Of a stretch of DNA of 64,000 nucleotides, positions 24,063-32,603 are shown in pieces. Source of the stretch: Poriferisodalis sp026713105 (GTDB lineage Bacteria; Actinomycetota; Acidimicrobiia; Acidimicrobiales; Poriferisodalaceae); NCBI GenBank assembly GCA_965115995.1, contig OZ220472.1:434001-498000 (forward strand), read 5' to 3'. Each line of letters starts with the position of its first letter. The first letter of the stretch is position 1. The translations under genes were made by a program, and so were the position numbers. Under the pieces are notes generated by a model. That model was not told the origin of the DNA. It saw nothing but the letters and a program-made list of their open reading frames with translations, and searched no databases.

Positions 24063-25562
24063 GTGGGTTCCTACTACGTCACGACGCCGATCTATTACGT
24101 GAACGACGCCCCCCACATCGGGCACGCGTACACGACGATCACCGCGGACGCGATCGCACGCTGGAATCGTCTGTGCGGCAACGACGTGATGTTCCTGACC
24201 GGCACCGACGAGCACGGTCTCAAGGTCCAGCGTGCGGCGCAAGAGAACGGTTGCACCCCCATCGAGTGGGCCGACCGCACGGTGGTGCGCTTCCAGGAGG
24301 CATGGCGCCAGCTCGACATCTCTAACGACGACTTCATCCGCACGAGCGAGCCTCGGCATCACCACTCGGTCCAAGAGCTGCTACAAGCCTGCTACGACAA
24401 CGGCGACATCACGCTGCAGAACTACGAGGGCCTGTACTGCGTGAGCTGCGAGGCCTACTACACCGACGACGACCTCGACGACGGGAACTGCCGCATCCAC
24501 CGCCGGCCTGCCGAGCACGTCACTGAAGAGAACTACTTCTTCGCGCTCAGCCGGTACGAGAAACCACTGCTGGACTGGTACGAAGCCCATCCCGACTTCG
24601 TCGTGCCGGCGACCAAGCGCAACGAAGCGCTGGGGTTCATCCGCGGCGGCCTGCAGGATTTCTCCATCAGTCGGACGTCGCTGGACTGGGGCATTCCCCT
24701 TCCTTGGGATCCCCGCCATGTGACCTATGTCTGGTTCGACGCGCTGACCAACTACATCACAGCGGCTGGATACGCCAGCGACGACGATCAGTTCGCGCAT
24801 CGCTGGCCGGGCGTGCACCTGATCGGCAAAGACATCCTGCGCTTCCACTGTGTGTACTGGCCGGCGATGCTGATGAGTGCCGGAGTGCTGCCGCCCAGCC
24901 GAGTCCATGTGCACGGCTTCCTGCTGGTCGGCGGCGAGAAGATGGCGAAATCAGCGCTCAACCAGATCGCCCCGGGCGACTTGGTGAACGACTTCGGCAG
25001 CGACGGTGTGCGTCACCACTTCTTGCACGATCAGCCCTTCGGCCCCGACGGCGACTTCTCCTATGAAGGGATGGTCGCCCGCTACAACGCGGACCTGGCC
25101 AACAATCTGGGCAACCTCATGAGCCGAGTTGCCACCGTGGTCGCTCGCAAGTGCGACGGCATCGGTCCGACGCCCCGTCCCGACAGCCCGCTGGCCGCAG
25201 CGGTGGCCGAGTGCTTCGCCGACACCGCCGAGGCCTGGGAGCGGCTGGCGCCCTCAGAAGCCCTCGACGCCACCTGGCGCATCATCCGCGAGACCAACGC
25301 CATGCTCGAAGGGGCTGAGCCGTGGAAGCGAGATCCCGGACCCGAGGTAGATGCGGTGCTCGGCGATGCGCTCGAAGCGCTGCGCATCGTGGCTGTGCTC
25401 GCATCGGTGGCGACACCGCGGGGTTGCGAGGAAGTGTGGCGGCGCATCGGCATGGAGGGCTCGGTGGCCGATCAGCGCCTGCCCGAGGCCGCTACGTGGG
25501 GGGGCTATCCCGGCGGCCTCGCTGTGTCGACCGGCAATCCGCTGTACCCGCGCCTGAAGTGA
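24063..25562 (+). CDS. metG: Methionyl-tRNA synthetase
   Basis: A class I synthetase of 499 residues starting at GTG 24063. It carries HIGH in DAPHIGHAYTTITADAI, KMSKS as GGEKMAKSALN, and a Cys-rich connective insert (YCVSCEAYY with a later Cys and His) that may bind zinc. Specificity blocks FLTGTDEHG and YVWFDALTNYI are present. It lacks the C-terminal tRNA-binding EMAP domain, as in many Actinobacteria. tatD follows with overlap, then rsmA, so these genes form one translation-centred operon. Confidence 0.96.
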   Translation: MGSYYVTTPIYYVNDAPHIGHAYTTITADAIARWNRLCGNDVMFLTGTDEHGLKVQRAAQENGCTPIEWADRTVVRFQEAWRQLDISNDDFIRTSEPRHHHSVQELLQACYDNGDITLQNYEGLYCVSCEAYYTDDDLDDGNCRIHRRPAEHVTEENYFFALSRYEKPLLDWYEAHPDFVVPATKRNEALGFIRGGLQDFSISRTSLDWGIPLPWDPRHVTYVWFDALTNYITAAGYASDDDQFAHRWPGVHLIGKDILRFHCVYWPAMLMSAGVLPPSRVHVHGFLLVGGEKMAKSALNQIAPGDLVNDFGSDGVRHHFLHDQPFGPDGDFSYEGMVARYNADLANNLGNLMSRVATVVARKCDGIGPTPRPDSPLAAAVAECFADTAEAWERLAPSEALDATWRIIRETNAMLEGAEPWKRDPGPEVDAVLGDALEALRIVAVLASVATPRGCEEVWRRIGMEGSVADQRLPEAATWGGYPGGLAVSTGNPLYPRLK

Positions 25563-26374
25563 TGCCAGGCGATGAGCCACCGGCGATGAACGCAGGGCCG
25601 CAAGCCGAGGTCTGGGTCGACAGTCACTGTCACCTGTGGGACGGCGGCGCCGAGTTGGTCGCGGAGGCCCACCGAGACGGTGTCGCGTGGCTGGTGGACA
25701 TCGGCACTGATGTCGAGCGCAGTATTGCTGCACTGGAGCGGGCCCGAACGCTGACGGGTGTCGCCGCCACGATCGGGCTGCACCCCCACGATGCCGACGA
25801 AGGCCCTGCGGCGCTCGATGAGCTGGAGCAGCTGATCGCGGCCGGTCACTCGCCGGTGGCGATCGGCGAATGCGGGCTCGACTACTTCTACGAGCACTCC
25901 GACCGGGCCAGCCAGCGTGAGGCGTTCGCTGCGCAGATCGCCATGGCGCACCGCTACGGGCTGGCGCTGGTCATCCACAGCCGCGATGCCTGGGAAGACA
26001 CATTCGACGTGCTCGACGCCGAGGGCGTGCCCGAGGGCGCGGTGTTCCACTGCTTCACCGGCGGGCCCGACGAGGCGCGCGCCGCCCTCGAACGGGGCGC
26101 GTCAGTGTCGTTCAGCGGCATCGTGTCATTTGCCAACGCCGGCGATATCCGCGACGCCGCTGCACTCGTTCCCGCCGACAGTTATCTCGTTGAGACCGAT
26201 GCGCCGTACTTGGCACCCGTGCCGATGCGGGGCAAGCAGAACCGTCCGAGCTGGGTGCGCTTGGTGGGCGAGGCAGTCGCTGCCGCGCGCGGCATCCCAG
26301 CGAGCCAGGTGGCCGCAGAGACCACCGCAAATGCGGTGCGCATCTTCGGTCTCGGCGAGGCTGATACCTCGTGA
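25562..26374 (+). CDS. tatD: TatD family metal-dependent hydrolase
   Basis: A protein of 270 residues; the start ATG 25562 overlaps the metG stop. The TIM-barrel metal site is complete: DSHCHLW (His-x-His), GECGLDYFY (Glu), LVIHSRDAW (His), FHCFTGG (His) and VETDAPYLAP (Asp). TatD proteins are DNases or D-aminoacyl-tRNA-related hydrolases involved in nucleic-acid quality control. The metG-tatD-rsmA order is widely conserved. Confidence 0.93.
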   Translation: MPGDEPPAMNAGPQAEVWVDSHCHLWDGGAELVAEAHRDGVAWLVDIGTDVERSIAALERARTLTGVAATIGLHPHDADEGPAALDELEQLIAAGHSPVAIGECGLDYFYEHSDRASQREAFAAQIAMAHRYGLALVIHSRDAWEDTFDVLDAEGVPEGAVFHCFTGGPDEARAALERGASVSFSGIVSFANAGDIRDAAALVPADSYLVETDAPYLAPVPMRGKQNRPSWVRLVGEAVAAARGIPASQVAAETTANAVRIFGLGEADTS

Positions 26375-27267
26375 CTGACGGGCTGCTGACCCTGCCCGCG
26401 GTCAAGGAGCTGCTGGGCAGGGCCGACGCGGCGCCGCGCCGCAGCCTGGGTCAGAACTTCGTCGTCGATCCCAACACCGTGCGCCGCATTGCCCGACTGG
26501 CGGGCGTGGGGCCAGGTGATCGCGTCGTCGAGATCGGCGCGGGCCTGGGCTCGCTCACGCTGGCATTGGCCCAGACCGGCGCCGAGGTCGTGGCGGTAGA
26601 AACCGACGGGCGGCTAGTGCCGTTGCTGCAGGAAGTGGCGGGCCAATCGGCCGGCACAACGGCCGGCGAAGCGACCGATGGGGTGGCCGGCGACCGGAAT
26701 GGCTCCCTCACCGTGGTACATGCCGACGCTCGCCGAATGGACTGGGACGCCCTGCTGGCAGGGACAGGCTGGCATCTCGTCGCGAACCTGCCCTACAACA
26801 TCGCCACCTCGCTGGTGCTCACGGTGCTCGATGATGTGCCTGCTGTCACCCAGATGCTGGTGATGTGCCAGAAGGAGGCGGCCCAGCGACTTGCGGCGGC
26901 CCCGGGGGGCGGCACGTACGGAGCGGTGTCTGTGCGAGTGGCAACCCACGCCGATGCCGAGCTGGCCGGCACAGTGCCCGCCACGGTCTTCTACCCCCGC
27001 CCCGACGTGGAGTCCGCGCTGGTTCGCATCACCCGGCGGACGCCCGGGCTGGATCCGGTGCTGCGCAGCGAGATCGACCGCTTGGTCACCACCGCGTTCG
27101 CGCATCGCCGCCAGATGCTGCGCCGAACCCTGCGGCGCGCCCTTGACGACGCTGACGAGACGCTCCGTGCCGCAGGCGTGGAACCGACCGACCGCCCGGA
27201 ACAGCTCGGGCTCACGCAGTGGACGCGCCTCGCAGAGGTGTCTCTCGCAGCCCAGACCCAGGCTTGA
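26371..27267 (+). CDS. rsmA: 16S rRNA dimethyladenosine transferase KsgA/RsmA
   Basis: A protein of 298 residues from GTG 26371, overlapping tatD (GTGA). It dimethylates A1518 and A1519 in 16S rRNA. Motifs: LGQNFVVDPNTVRRIARLAG, SAM-binding VVEIGAGLGSLTLALAQTG, acidic VVAVETDG and the catalytic NLPYNIATSLVL. A short insert (GTTAGEATDGVAGDRNG) enlarges one loop. The C-terminal helical domain with FAHRRQMLRRTLR is intact. Confidence 0.95.
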   Translation: MTDGLLTLPAVKELLGRADAAPRRSLGQNFVVDPNTVRRIARLAGVGPGDRVVEIGAGLGSLTLALAQTGAEVVAVETDGRLVPLLQEVAGQSAGTTAGEATDGVAGDRNGSLTVVHADARRMDWDALLAGTGWHLVANLPYNIATSLVLTVLDDVPAVTQMLVMCQKEAAQRLAAAPGGGTYGAVSVRVATHADAELAGTVPATVFYPRPDVESALVRITRRTPGLDPVLRSEIDRLVTTAFAHRRQMLRRTLRRALDDADETLRAAGVEPTDRPEQLGLTQWTRLAEVSLAAQTQA

Positions 27268-27274
27268 GGCTGGG

Positions 27275-28192
27275 GTGGCAGAACGCTCGGCCTCCCACGT
27301 TGAACCGACTCGGTTGCTGGCGCCGGCCAAGCTGACGCTGCGGCTGCGCATCACCGGCACCCGGGCCGACGGCTATCACCTGATCGATGCCGAGATGGTG
27401 ACGCTGGACCTGTGCGACGAGGTCATCGTGCATCCCAGCTCGGAGTCCTCCGTCGAGGTCGTGCGACTGCCCGACGACGGAGGTGCCGGCGCAGATCGAC
27501 CGAATTGGGACATTCCCACCGACAGCTCCAATCTCGTCATCGGGGCGCTCAAGCTGGCCGGCCGCACCGCCCATGTCGAGATCCGCAAGCGCATACCGCC
27601 CGGTGCCGGGCTGGGCGGGGGATCGGCTGACGCTGCGGCAGTGCTGCGCTGGGCCAATCGCCTCACGGCCAGCGAGCGTCCGCGTCCAGGCGCCATGTCT
27701 GAAGCATCCGGCAGCCCGTCATCTGTGCAATCGAACGACTCTGCGGACCCGTCGATTGATGCTGGCGAGCCCGCGCTCGTCACTCCGGGTCAGGCAGCGT
27801 CGCTGGGCGCGGACGTGGCCTTCTGCCTCGTCGGCGGCCGCGCCCACGTCACGGGCATCGGCGAGATCATCGAGCCGCTCCCGTACCGGGACCAGTCCTT
27901 CGTGCTGTGGACCCCTCCGACCGGCGTCGATACCGCCACGGTGTACAGCGCATGGGATGAACTGGGCGGACCGGCTGGCCAGAACTCGAACGACCTCGAG
28001 CCTGCAGCGCTGGCCGCCTATCCCGAGCTCGCCGCCTGGCGCGATGGGCTCGCTGCCGCCAGCGGTCGCACACCGCAGCTGGCCGGCAGCGGCGGCACAT
28101 GGTTCGTCATGTCACGCTTCGGCGCACGCCTGAGCTTGCCATCGCGCGACGGTGCCAGCACCACCGAGGCGCGCGCCATTGGCCGGCTTTAG
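27275..28192 (+). CDS. ispE: 4-diphosphocytidyl-2-C-methyl-D-erythritol kinase
   Basis: A GHMP kinase of 305 residues in the non-mevalonate isoprenoid pathway, starting at GTG 27275, 7 nt after rsmA. Blocks: APAKLTLRLRITGTRADGYH, the ATP loop KRIPPGAGLGGGSADAAAVL and, near the end, LAGSGGTWFV. The middle holds a Ser/Pro-rich insert of about 40 residues (GAMSEASGSPSSVQSND) before GADVAFCLVGGRAHVTG; it looks like a loop expansion. The conserved core appears complete. Confidence 0.93.
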   Translation: MAERSASHVEPTRLLAPAKLTLRLRITGTRADGYHLIDAEMVTLDLCDEVIVHPSSESSVEVVRLPDDGGAGADRPNWDIPTDSSNLVIGALKLAGRTAHVEIRKRIPPGAGLGGGSADAAAVLRWANRLTASERPRPGAMSEASGSPSSVQSNDSADPSIDAGEPALVTPGQAASLGADVAFCLVGGRAHVTGIGEIIEPLPYRDQSFVLWTPPTGVDTATVYSAWDELGGPAGQNSNDLEPAALAAYPELAAWRDGLAAASGRTPQLAGSGGTWFVMSRFGARLSLPSRDGASTTEARAIGRL

Positions 28193-28225
28193 CCCAGATC
28201 CACCGGTGTCGCTGGGTTCGGCGGA

Positions 28226-28261
28226 TTGAACGTCTGAGAGTTCAAATGGTACCATTGCTAC
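28226..28261 (+). promoter_or_regulatory. abiE promoter with nested inverted repeats
   Basis: TTGAAC (28226-28231) as -35, 18 bp, and TACCAT (28250-28255) as -10, ending 6 nt before ATG 28262. TTGAAC pairs with GTTCAA (28240-28245) across the spacer. AATGGTACCATT (28245-28256) is a 12-bp palindrome over the -10. AbiEi-type antitoxins autoregulate through inverted repeats, so these are likely operators. Confidence 0.6.
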
Positions 28262-29095
28262 ATGTCGGCGACGGCGGTTTCTGTGGCTGGTTCACGGCCG
28301 AGCATGTCCGCTGCCGCCCATGGATGGATCGAGGAACTGCCTGCCGGCACATGGTTCCGCTCAGGCGCCGTGCCAGGCCCGAGACATGTCACGAAGAACG
28401 TTCTCAGCCGCCTCATGGCAGCCGCCTGGCCGATCATCGGCAGAGCTGCGCGAGGTATCTACTGGCGCCGGCCGCCGCCGGCTGATGCCAGTTACCGATC
28501 GATGCCTCTGCTGCTCAGCGATGCGAAGTCGATCATCGGGCCGCCCGGTTCCTGCTACGCGAGCTACGGGGCGCTTTCGCTCATCGGTTGGTCGACGCAG
28601 GTGCCGTACCGCACGATTCTGGCGGTGCCGTACCGCAACCTGACGCCCCCCGTCTTGCCGGTCGGCCCGCCGGTGACTTTCGCTGAGAGATCGAACGCAC
28701 GGCGAAAGTCGTTGAACTGGAACGAAGCGAATCTGCTCGAGGCAGCCCGGTCCGCTCTCAGAGCCGACTACCACAACTGGGATCACGCCATGTGGCTGCT
28801 CACCGAAGCCAACGGATGGATGAAGCAAGGCGAACCCATCCGTAAGGAGATGCTGCTGTGGGCCGCTGAGACTGAGCCCCCCGAACGCGGCTGGGCAGGC
28901 CGCTGCGGCGAAGAAATGTCGTTCGGGGCCGTGATCGGCCGTCTCTCTGACGATCTGCCCGATCTAGGAGTCTGGTCGGAAAAGGGGTTTCGGCTGAGCC
29001 AACAAGCCGCTGACCTGCGGTTTTGCAACGGAAAGATGTCGAAAATGCGACTTTCCGACCACGCTCCTAGTGCAAGCACCGTGAGGCGAGTCTGA
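28262..29095 (+). CDS. AbiEi-like antitoxin/regulator
   Basis: A protein of 277 residues placed 2 nt before an AbiEii-type toxin gene. The first 90 residues contain a winged-helix-like segment (ELPAGTWFRSG, THVTKNVLSRLM-like, ARGIYWRRPPP), as in AbiEi, where GxxxR-type promoter binding is N-terminal. The C-terminal part (NWNEANLLEAARSALRADYH) is helical. In type IV systems the antitoxin represses the operon and counters the toxin without stable binding. Assignment rests on layout and neighbour more than on strong motifs. Confidence 0.68.
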   Translation: MSATAVSVAGSRPSMSAAAHGWIEELPAGTWFRSGAVPGPRHVTKNVLSRLMAAAWPIIGRAARGIYWRRPPPADASYRSMPLLLSDAKSIIGPPGSCYASYGALSLIGWSTQVPYRTILAVPYRNLTPPVLPVGPPVTFAERSNARRKSLNWNEANLLEAARSALRADYHNWDHAMWLLTEANGWMKQGEPIRKEMLLWAAETEPPERGWAGRCGEEMSFGAVIGRLSDDLPDLGVWSEKGFRLSQQAADLRFCNGKMSKMRLSDHAPSASTVRRV

Positions 29096-29097
29096 AA

Positions 29098-30138
29098 ATG
29101 CGGTGCGGAGACGTCCGGAAAGTTCCGCTCATCGAACGGCGCGACCTGTTCGATGCCGTCGTGAGCCGTTCTGCTGACGTCTACGGCATCGAACCCTCTC
29201 TGATCATCCGCGACTACTGGCTCATCAGCACGCTGTGGGCCTGGCAGCGCGCTGTCGGCAGCGGATATGTGCAACGCGCTTATCCGAACCCTGAGATGTC
29301 CGATGTAGACAACCGAGTCGGACGGTTCGTGTTCGGCGGAGGAACTTCTCTGTCGGCTGCGTGGGGAATCACGCAAAGATGGTCCGAGGACATCGATCTG
29401 GCACTCAGCCTGTCCGACCGTGCGACCCCGAAACACTTCACGCAGGCTTGCCAGCAGGCATTCAGAACGACGGCGCTGAGCCTCTCCGCTGCACACAACG
29501 TCACCGACCAAGGACCATCGCACTGCTTTGCTTCTTTCCTGCGCGATCAGCAGGCGGTCGCACGCGTCGACGTGACGTCCAGACCGCTCGACGCAGCTCC
29601 CGTCTGGACGCAACACGAGACAGTCATGTCGATGATGGGACGCATGTGCGACGACGACGTGCTTGAAGCCCACCCTGAGCTCGGCGGCTTCGAAGTCGAC
29701 ACATTGGGTCCCGGGACGACAGCGATGGACAAGCTGCGCGCCCAGACGCGGGCAAGCATGTCCGGGGATCTGAAGCGCATCAACGAACGGGCCCGCGACC
29801 TGTACGACCTCGCCTGCGTCGCCCGCGACAAAGACAGGTTCGAAGGACACCTCGGCCGAGACAGCAAAGCGCTGCTGTATCACTCCGAGCGGTGGCTGCC
29901 GCCAGACGACCCGAAGCGGCCACCAGAAGGATTCGCGTCGTTGCGGTCTTTCGACCCGACAACACATGAACACGAAGCGCTCGCCGGCGGCTACGACGAT
30001 GTTCTCAACGGCATGGTCTGGGGCGAGAAGATCCCGCTGAACGAAGCGATCCGGCTCGCCGTCAGCCTCGACCCCGGCCCGTCAGAACCGAACCGACCGC
30101 CGGAAGCCAACCCGCTCGTTGCGTACCCGCGGCGCTGA
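29098..30138 (+). CDS. AbiEii/AbiGii-type nucleotidyltransferase toxin
   Basis: A protein of 346 residues. The signature of the AbiEii family is clear: VFGGGTSLSAAWGITQRWSE followed by DIDLAL gives the GG-x-S loop and the metal aspartates. A later block, TAMDKLRAQTRAS and RARDLYDLACVARD, matches the family's conserved K and D motifs. Such toxins transfer nucleotides to tRNA or other acceptors and stop growth, for example on phage infection. The pair sits between ispE and tRNA-Gln, breaking the housekeeping block. Confidence 0.88.
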   Translation: MRCGDVRKVPLIERRDLFDAVVSRSADVYGIEPSLIIRDYWLISTLWAWQRAVGSGYVQRAYPNPEMSDVDNRVGRFVFGGGTSLSAAWGITQRWSEDIDLALSLSDRATPKHFTQACQQAFRTTALSLSAAHNVTDQGPSHCFASFLRDQQAVARVDVTSRPLDAAPVWTQHETVMSMMGRMCDDDVLEAHPELGGFEVDTLGPGTTAMDKLRAQTRASMSGDLKRINERARDLYDLACVARDKDRFEGHLGRDSKALLYHSERWLPPDDPKRPPEGFASLRSFDPTTHEHEALAGGYDDVLNGMVWGEKIPLNEAIRLAVSLDPGPSEPNRPPEANPLVAYPRR

Positions 30139-30177
30139 GCGAAACTGTGCGACGCCTCAGCGCGGCCGACAGCTCGG

Positions 30178-30273
30178 TCAGCGGTTGCGGCGCTGGTAGC
30201 GCGTGCGCCGCAACATCTTGCGGTGCTTCTTCTTGCGCATCCGCTTGCGGCGCTTCTTGACCAGCGATCCCAT
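30178..30273 (-). CDS. 30S ribosomal protein bS22 (AURKAIP1/COX24 domain)
   Basis: A 31-residue, extremely basic protein from ATG 30273, opening MGSLVKKRRKRM and continuing KKKHRKMLRRTR. It matches actinobacterial bS22 (about 33 residues). Upstream in-frame codons add a non-conserved N-terminus and were left out. TAGCGT lies 10 nt before the ATG. It is convergent with the AbiE toxin gene and divergent from the tRNA. Confidence 0.92.
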   Translation of the reverse strand: MGSLVKKRRKRMRKKKHRKMLRRTRYQRRNR

Positions 30274-30478
30274 GAAGGCTCGCACGCTAGCGCCTTCGTG
30301 ACGGTGTGCCACGAGCCAGCGCAGCTGGAGGTCGCGACGCGTGTGCCAGGCCGCCGTGTTCGTTCGGTTCTCGGACACGTTCCGCTACTGGCGGGCTGAA
30401 CCCGAATTCCCGGCGGTGGCGTTCCAACCGGTCGCTACGCTCGATCCTGAGCCGAACCGACCGGTCCGGCAGGTGCCA

Positions 30479-30553
30479 TCGGGGATCGTTCAATTGGCAG
30501 GACATCGGGTTTTGGTCCCGGCAATGGAGGTTCGAGTCCTCCTCCCCGAACCA
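30479..30553 (+). tRNA. tRNA-Gln (anticodon TTG)
   Basis: The acceptor TCGGGGA pairs with TCCCCGA. The D-stem is GTTC/GGAC. The anticodon loop TTTTGGT gives TTG, read as Gln (CAA). The T-arm is GGAGG-TTCGAGT-CCTCC. The body ends at A 30550 and CCA (30551-30553) is encoded. It lies 17 nt before glmU. Confidence 0.95.
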
Positions 30554-30570
30554 CGACGTCGGCGTGAGCA

Positions 30571-31332
30571 ATGAAGCCGGCCTGCGCAGCGATCGTGCTG
30601 GCAGCCGGTGCCGGCACTCGCATGGACTCGGACCTGCCCAAGCCGCTGCACCCAGTCGCCGGCCGCGCCATGGTGCTGCGTGTGCTCGACGCCTTGGCCG
30701 AAATCAATGCCGGCCCGATCGTCATGGTCGTTGGACATGGGGCAGTTCAGCTGCGAGCCGAGGTGGGCGCGTGCGCGCCCCAACCCGACCGCGTCGTGTT
30801 CGCCACGCAGCCGGACCAGCTGGGCACAGGCGATGCGGCCCGTGTCGGCCTCTCCGCGCTTGGGGAGCGGCCGGCAGCCAGCGATGTTCTCGTCCTGCCT
30901 GGCGACACGCCCCTGCTGCGGAGCGCCTCGTTGTCCCGGCTTATCTCGGCGCGACGGCAACGCGACGCTGCAGCGAGCCTGCTGACGGCTCGACTCGACG
31001 ATCCGACCGGCTACGGGCGCATCGTGCGCACCGGCGGCACGGTGGACATCGTGGAGCAGCGGGATGCCTCGGCGGCGCAAGCCGCGACCAACGAGATCAA
31101 CGCCGGTGTGTACTGCTTCGACGTCGCGCAGCTGCGCGAGGTGCTGCCGCGGCTTCGCCAAGCCAACGCGGCATCCGAGTACTACCTCACCGACGCGATC
31201 GGGCTGCTCGCACGCGCAGGTCAGCCGATCTCGACGGTGACGCTGTCCGACCCAGCCGAAGCGATGGGTGTCAACGACGCCGAGCAACTTGCGGCCTGCG
31301 AGGCCGCGCTGTCGGCGCGCGAGCCTCGCTGA
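30571..31332 (+). CDS. glmU: GlmU-type uridylyltransferase, N-terminal domain only
   Basis: A protein of 253 residues with the nucleotidyltransferase signature LAAGAGTRMDSDLPKPLHPV, the uridine site ATQPDQLGTGDAA, and LPGDTPLL. It would convert GlcNAc-1-P and UTP to UDP-GlcNAc for peptidoglycan. Bifunctional GlmU has about 450-480 residues; the entire C-terminal left-handed beta-helix acetyltransferase domain is absent, and prs begins 197 bp later. No remnant of the domain follows. Either another protein acetylates GlcN-1-P or this enzyme has another sugar substrate. Confidence 0.8.
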   Translation: MKPACAAIVLAAGAGTRMDSDLPKPLHPVAGRAMVLRVLDALAEINAGPIVMVVGHGAVQLRAEVGACAPQPDRVVFATQPDQLGTGDAARVGLSALGERPAASDVLVLPGDTPLLRSASLSRLISARRQRDAAASLLTARLDDPTGYGRIVRTGGTVDIVEQRDASAAQAATNEINAGVYCFDVAQLREVLPRLRQANAASEYYLTDAIGLLARAGQPISTVTLSDPAEAMGVNDAEQLAACEAALSAREPR

Positions 31333-31529
31333 GCGCCTGCCGGCGGCCCCACGGCGGCACGCCTCTTCGAGACGCGGGCGCGGTCGGATAGTCTCGATTC
31401 GTCGCCGAACTGCCGAACATGCCGTCAAAACCCATTGCCGAGCGTTCCGCCCAGCCCTCAGCCAGTGCTGCTTCGAGCGCGTCTGCGTCGAGCACGGCGC
31501 CCCCCGCACCGCTGAGAAGGGAACACGCA

Positions 31530-32513
31530 ATGGAGCTGGTCACCAAGAAGCGCTTGCACCTCTTCAGCGGCAGAGCAAATCCTGAGTTGGCTAACGAGAT
31601 TGCCTCCCAGCTCGGCGTGGAGCTCGGTGACCCCGGGCTCATCGACTTCGCCAATGGCGAGATCAAGTGCAAGTTCGCAGAGTCGATTCGCGGCGGCGAC
31701 GTGTTCATCATCCAGAGTCACGCCGCCTGCGAGACCATGAGCCTCAACGATGCGATCATGGAGCAGCTCGTCATGGTGGATGCCGCGCGGCGTGCGTCAG
31801 CCAAGCGCATCACCGCGGTCGCGCCGCTGTATGGCTACGCCCGCCAGGACCGCAAGGCCGCGGGCCGCGAACCGATCACCGCGCGACTGCTCGCGGACAT
31901 GTTCACCGTCGCAGGTGCAGAGCGGCTGGTGTCGATCGATCTGCACAGCGGCCAAATCCAGGGTTTCTTCGACGGTCCGGTGGATCATCTGACGGCGGCA
32001 CCGGTACTCATCGACTACCTGTCCGACGTCATGGGACCCGACTCGGTGATCGTGTCGCCCGACACCGGCCGCGTGAAAGTGGCTGAGCGCTACGCGACCC
32101 GACTCGGCTGCGATGTGGCGTCCATCTACAAACGCCGCGCGACCGACAACGCCAACGAGTCCGAGGCGCTTGGCATCATGGGCGAAGTAGCGGGCCGCAC
32201 CTGCGTGATCATCGACGACATGATCGACACGGCCGGAACCATCTGCTCGGCCACCGAGACGCTGGTCGCCAGCGGCGCGTCCGACGTGATGTGCGCGAGC
32301 ACGCACGGATTGTTCTCCGAACCCGCCGTGGACCGCTTGAAGAATTCCTCGCTGAGCCAGGTCATCGTCACGAACACGGTGCCAATTCCGAGCTCCAAGC
32401 AGTTCGACAAGCTCGTCGTGCTGAGCGTTGCCGGCGTGTTCGCCGACGCTTTGGAGTCGGTGTTCGAGGACGCGTCTGTGTCGGAGATCTTCGACGGCCA
32501 GAACCTCTTCTGA
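31530..32513 (+). CDS. prs: Ribose-phosphate pyrophosphokinase
   Basis: A protein of 327 residues from ATG 31530 (AGAAGGG lies 10 nt upstream). It makes PRPP from ribose 5-phosphate and ATP for nucleotide, His and Trp synthesis. Motifs: FANGEIKCKF, the catalytic flexible-loop PLYGYARQDRKAAGREPITA, the metal site DLHSGQIQGFF and the PRPP loop VIIDDMIDTAGTI. Class I length and order. glmU-prs-rplY-pth is a common actinobacterial cluster. Confidence 0.96.
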   Translation: MELVTKKRLHLFSGRANPELANEIASQLGVELGDPGLIDFANGEIKCKFAESIRGGDVFIIQSHAACETMSLNDAIMEQLVMVDAARRASAKRITAVAPLYGYARQDRKAAGREPITARLLADMFTVAGAERLVSIDLHSGQIQGFFDGPVDHLTAAPVLIDYLSDVMGPDSVIVSPDTGRVKVAERYATRLGCDVASIYKRRATDNANESEALGIMGEVAGRTCVIIDDMIDTAGTICSATETLVASGASDVMCASTHGLFSEPAVDRLKNSSLSQVIVTNTVPIPSSKQFDKLVVLSVAGVFADALESVFEDASVSEIFDGQNLF

Positions 32514-32603
32514 GACCCGTAGGCTTCCTCGTCGCCGATCGACTCGACGCCCGTCGCCCAAGAGCCCGTGAGCTGACGGGGCCCAACTGCCGAAAGGGCC
32601 AGC

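Noticed and set aside
28783..29973. A 396-residue minus-strand frame over the AbiE pair
   Set aside because: No motif or start signal; the AbiEii signature is on the plus strand.
30178..30378. A 66-residue version of bS22 using an upstream start
   Set aside because: The extra N-terminal part is not conserved in bS22, whose known form begins MGS with about 31-33 residues.
30479..30553. tRNA-Gln as an attachment site for an integrated element carrying the AbiE pair
   Set aside because: No integrase gene and no repeat of the tRNA 3' end were found on the other side of the pair.
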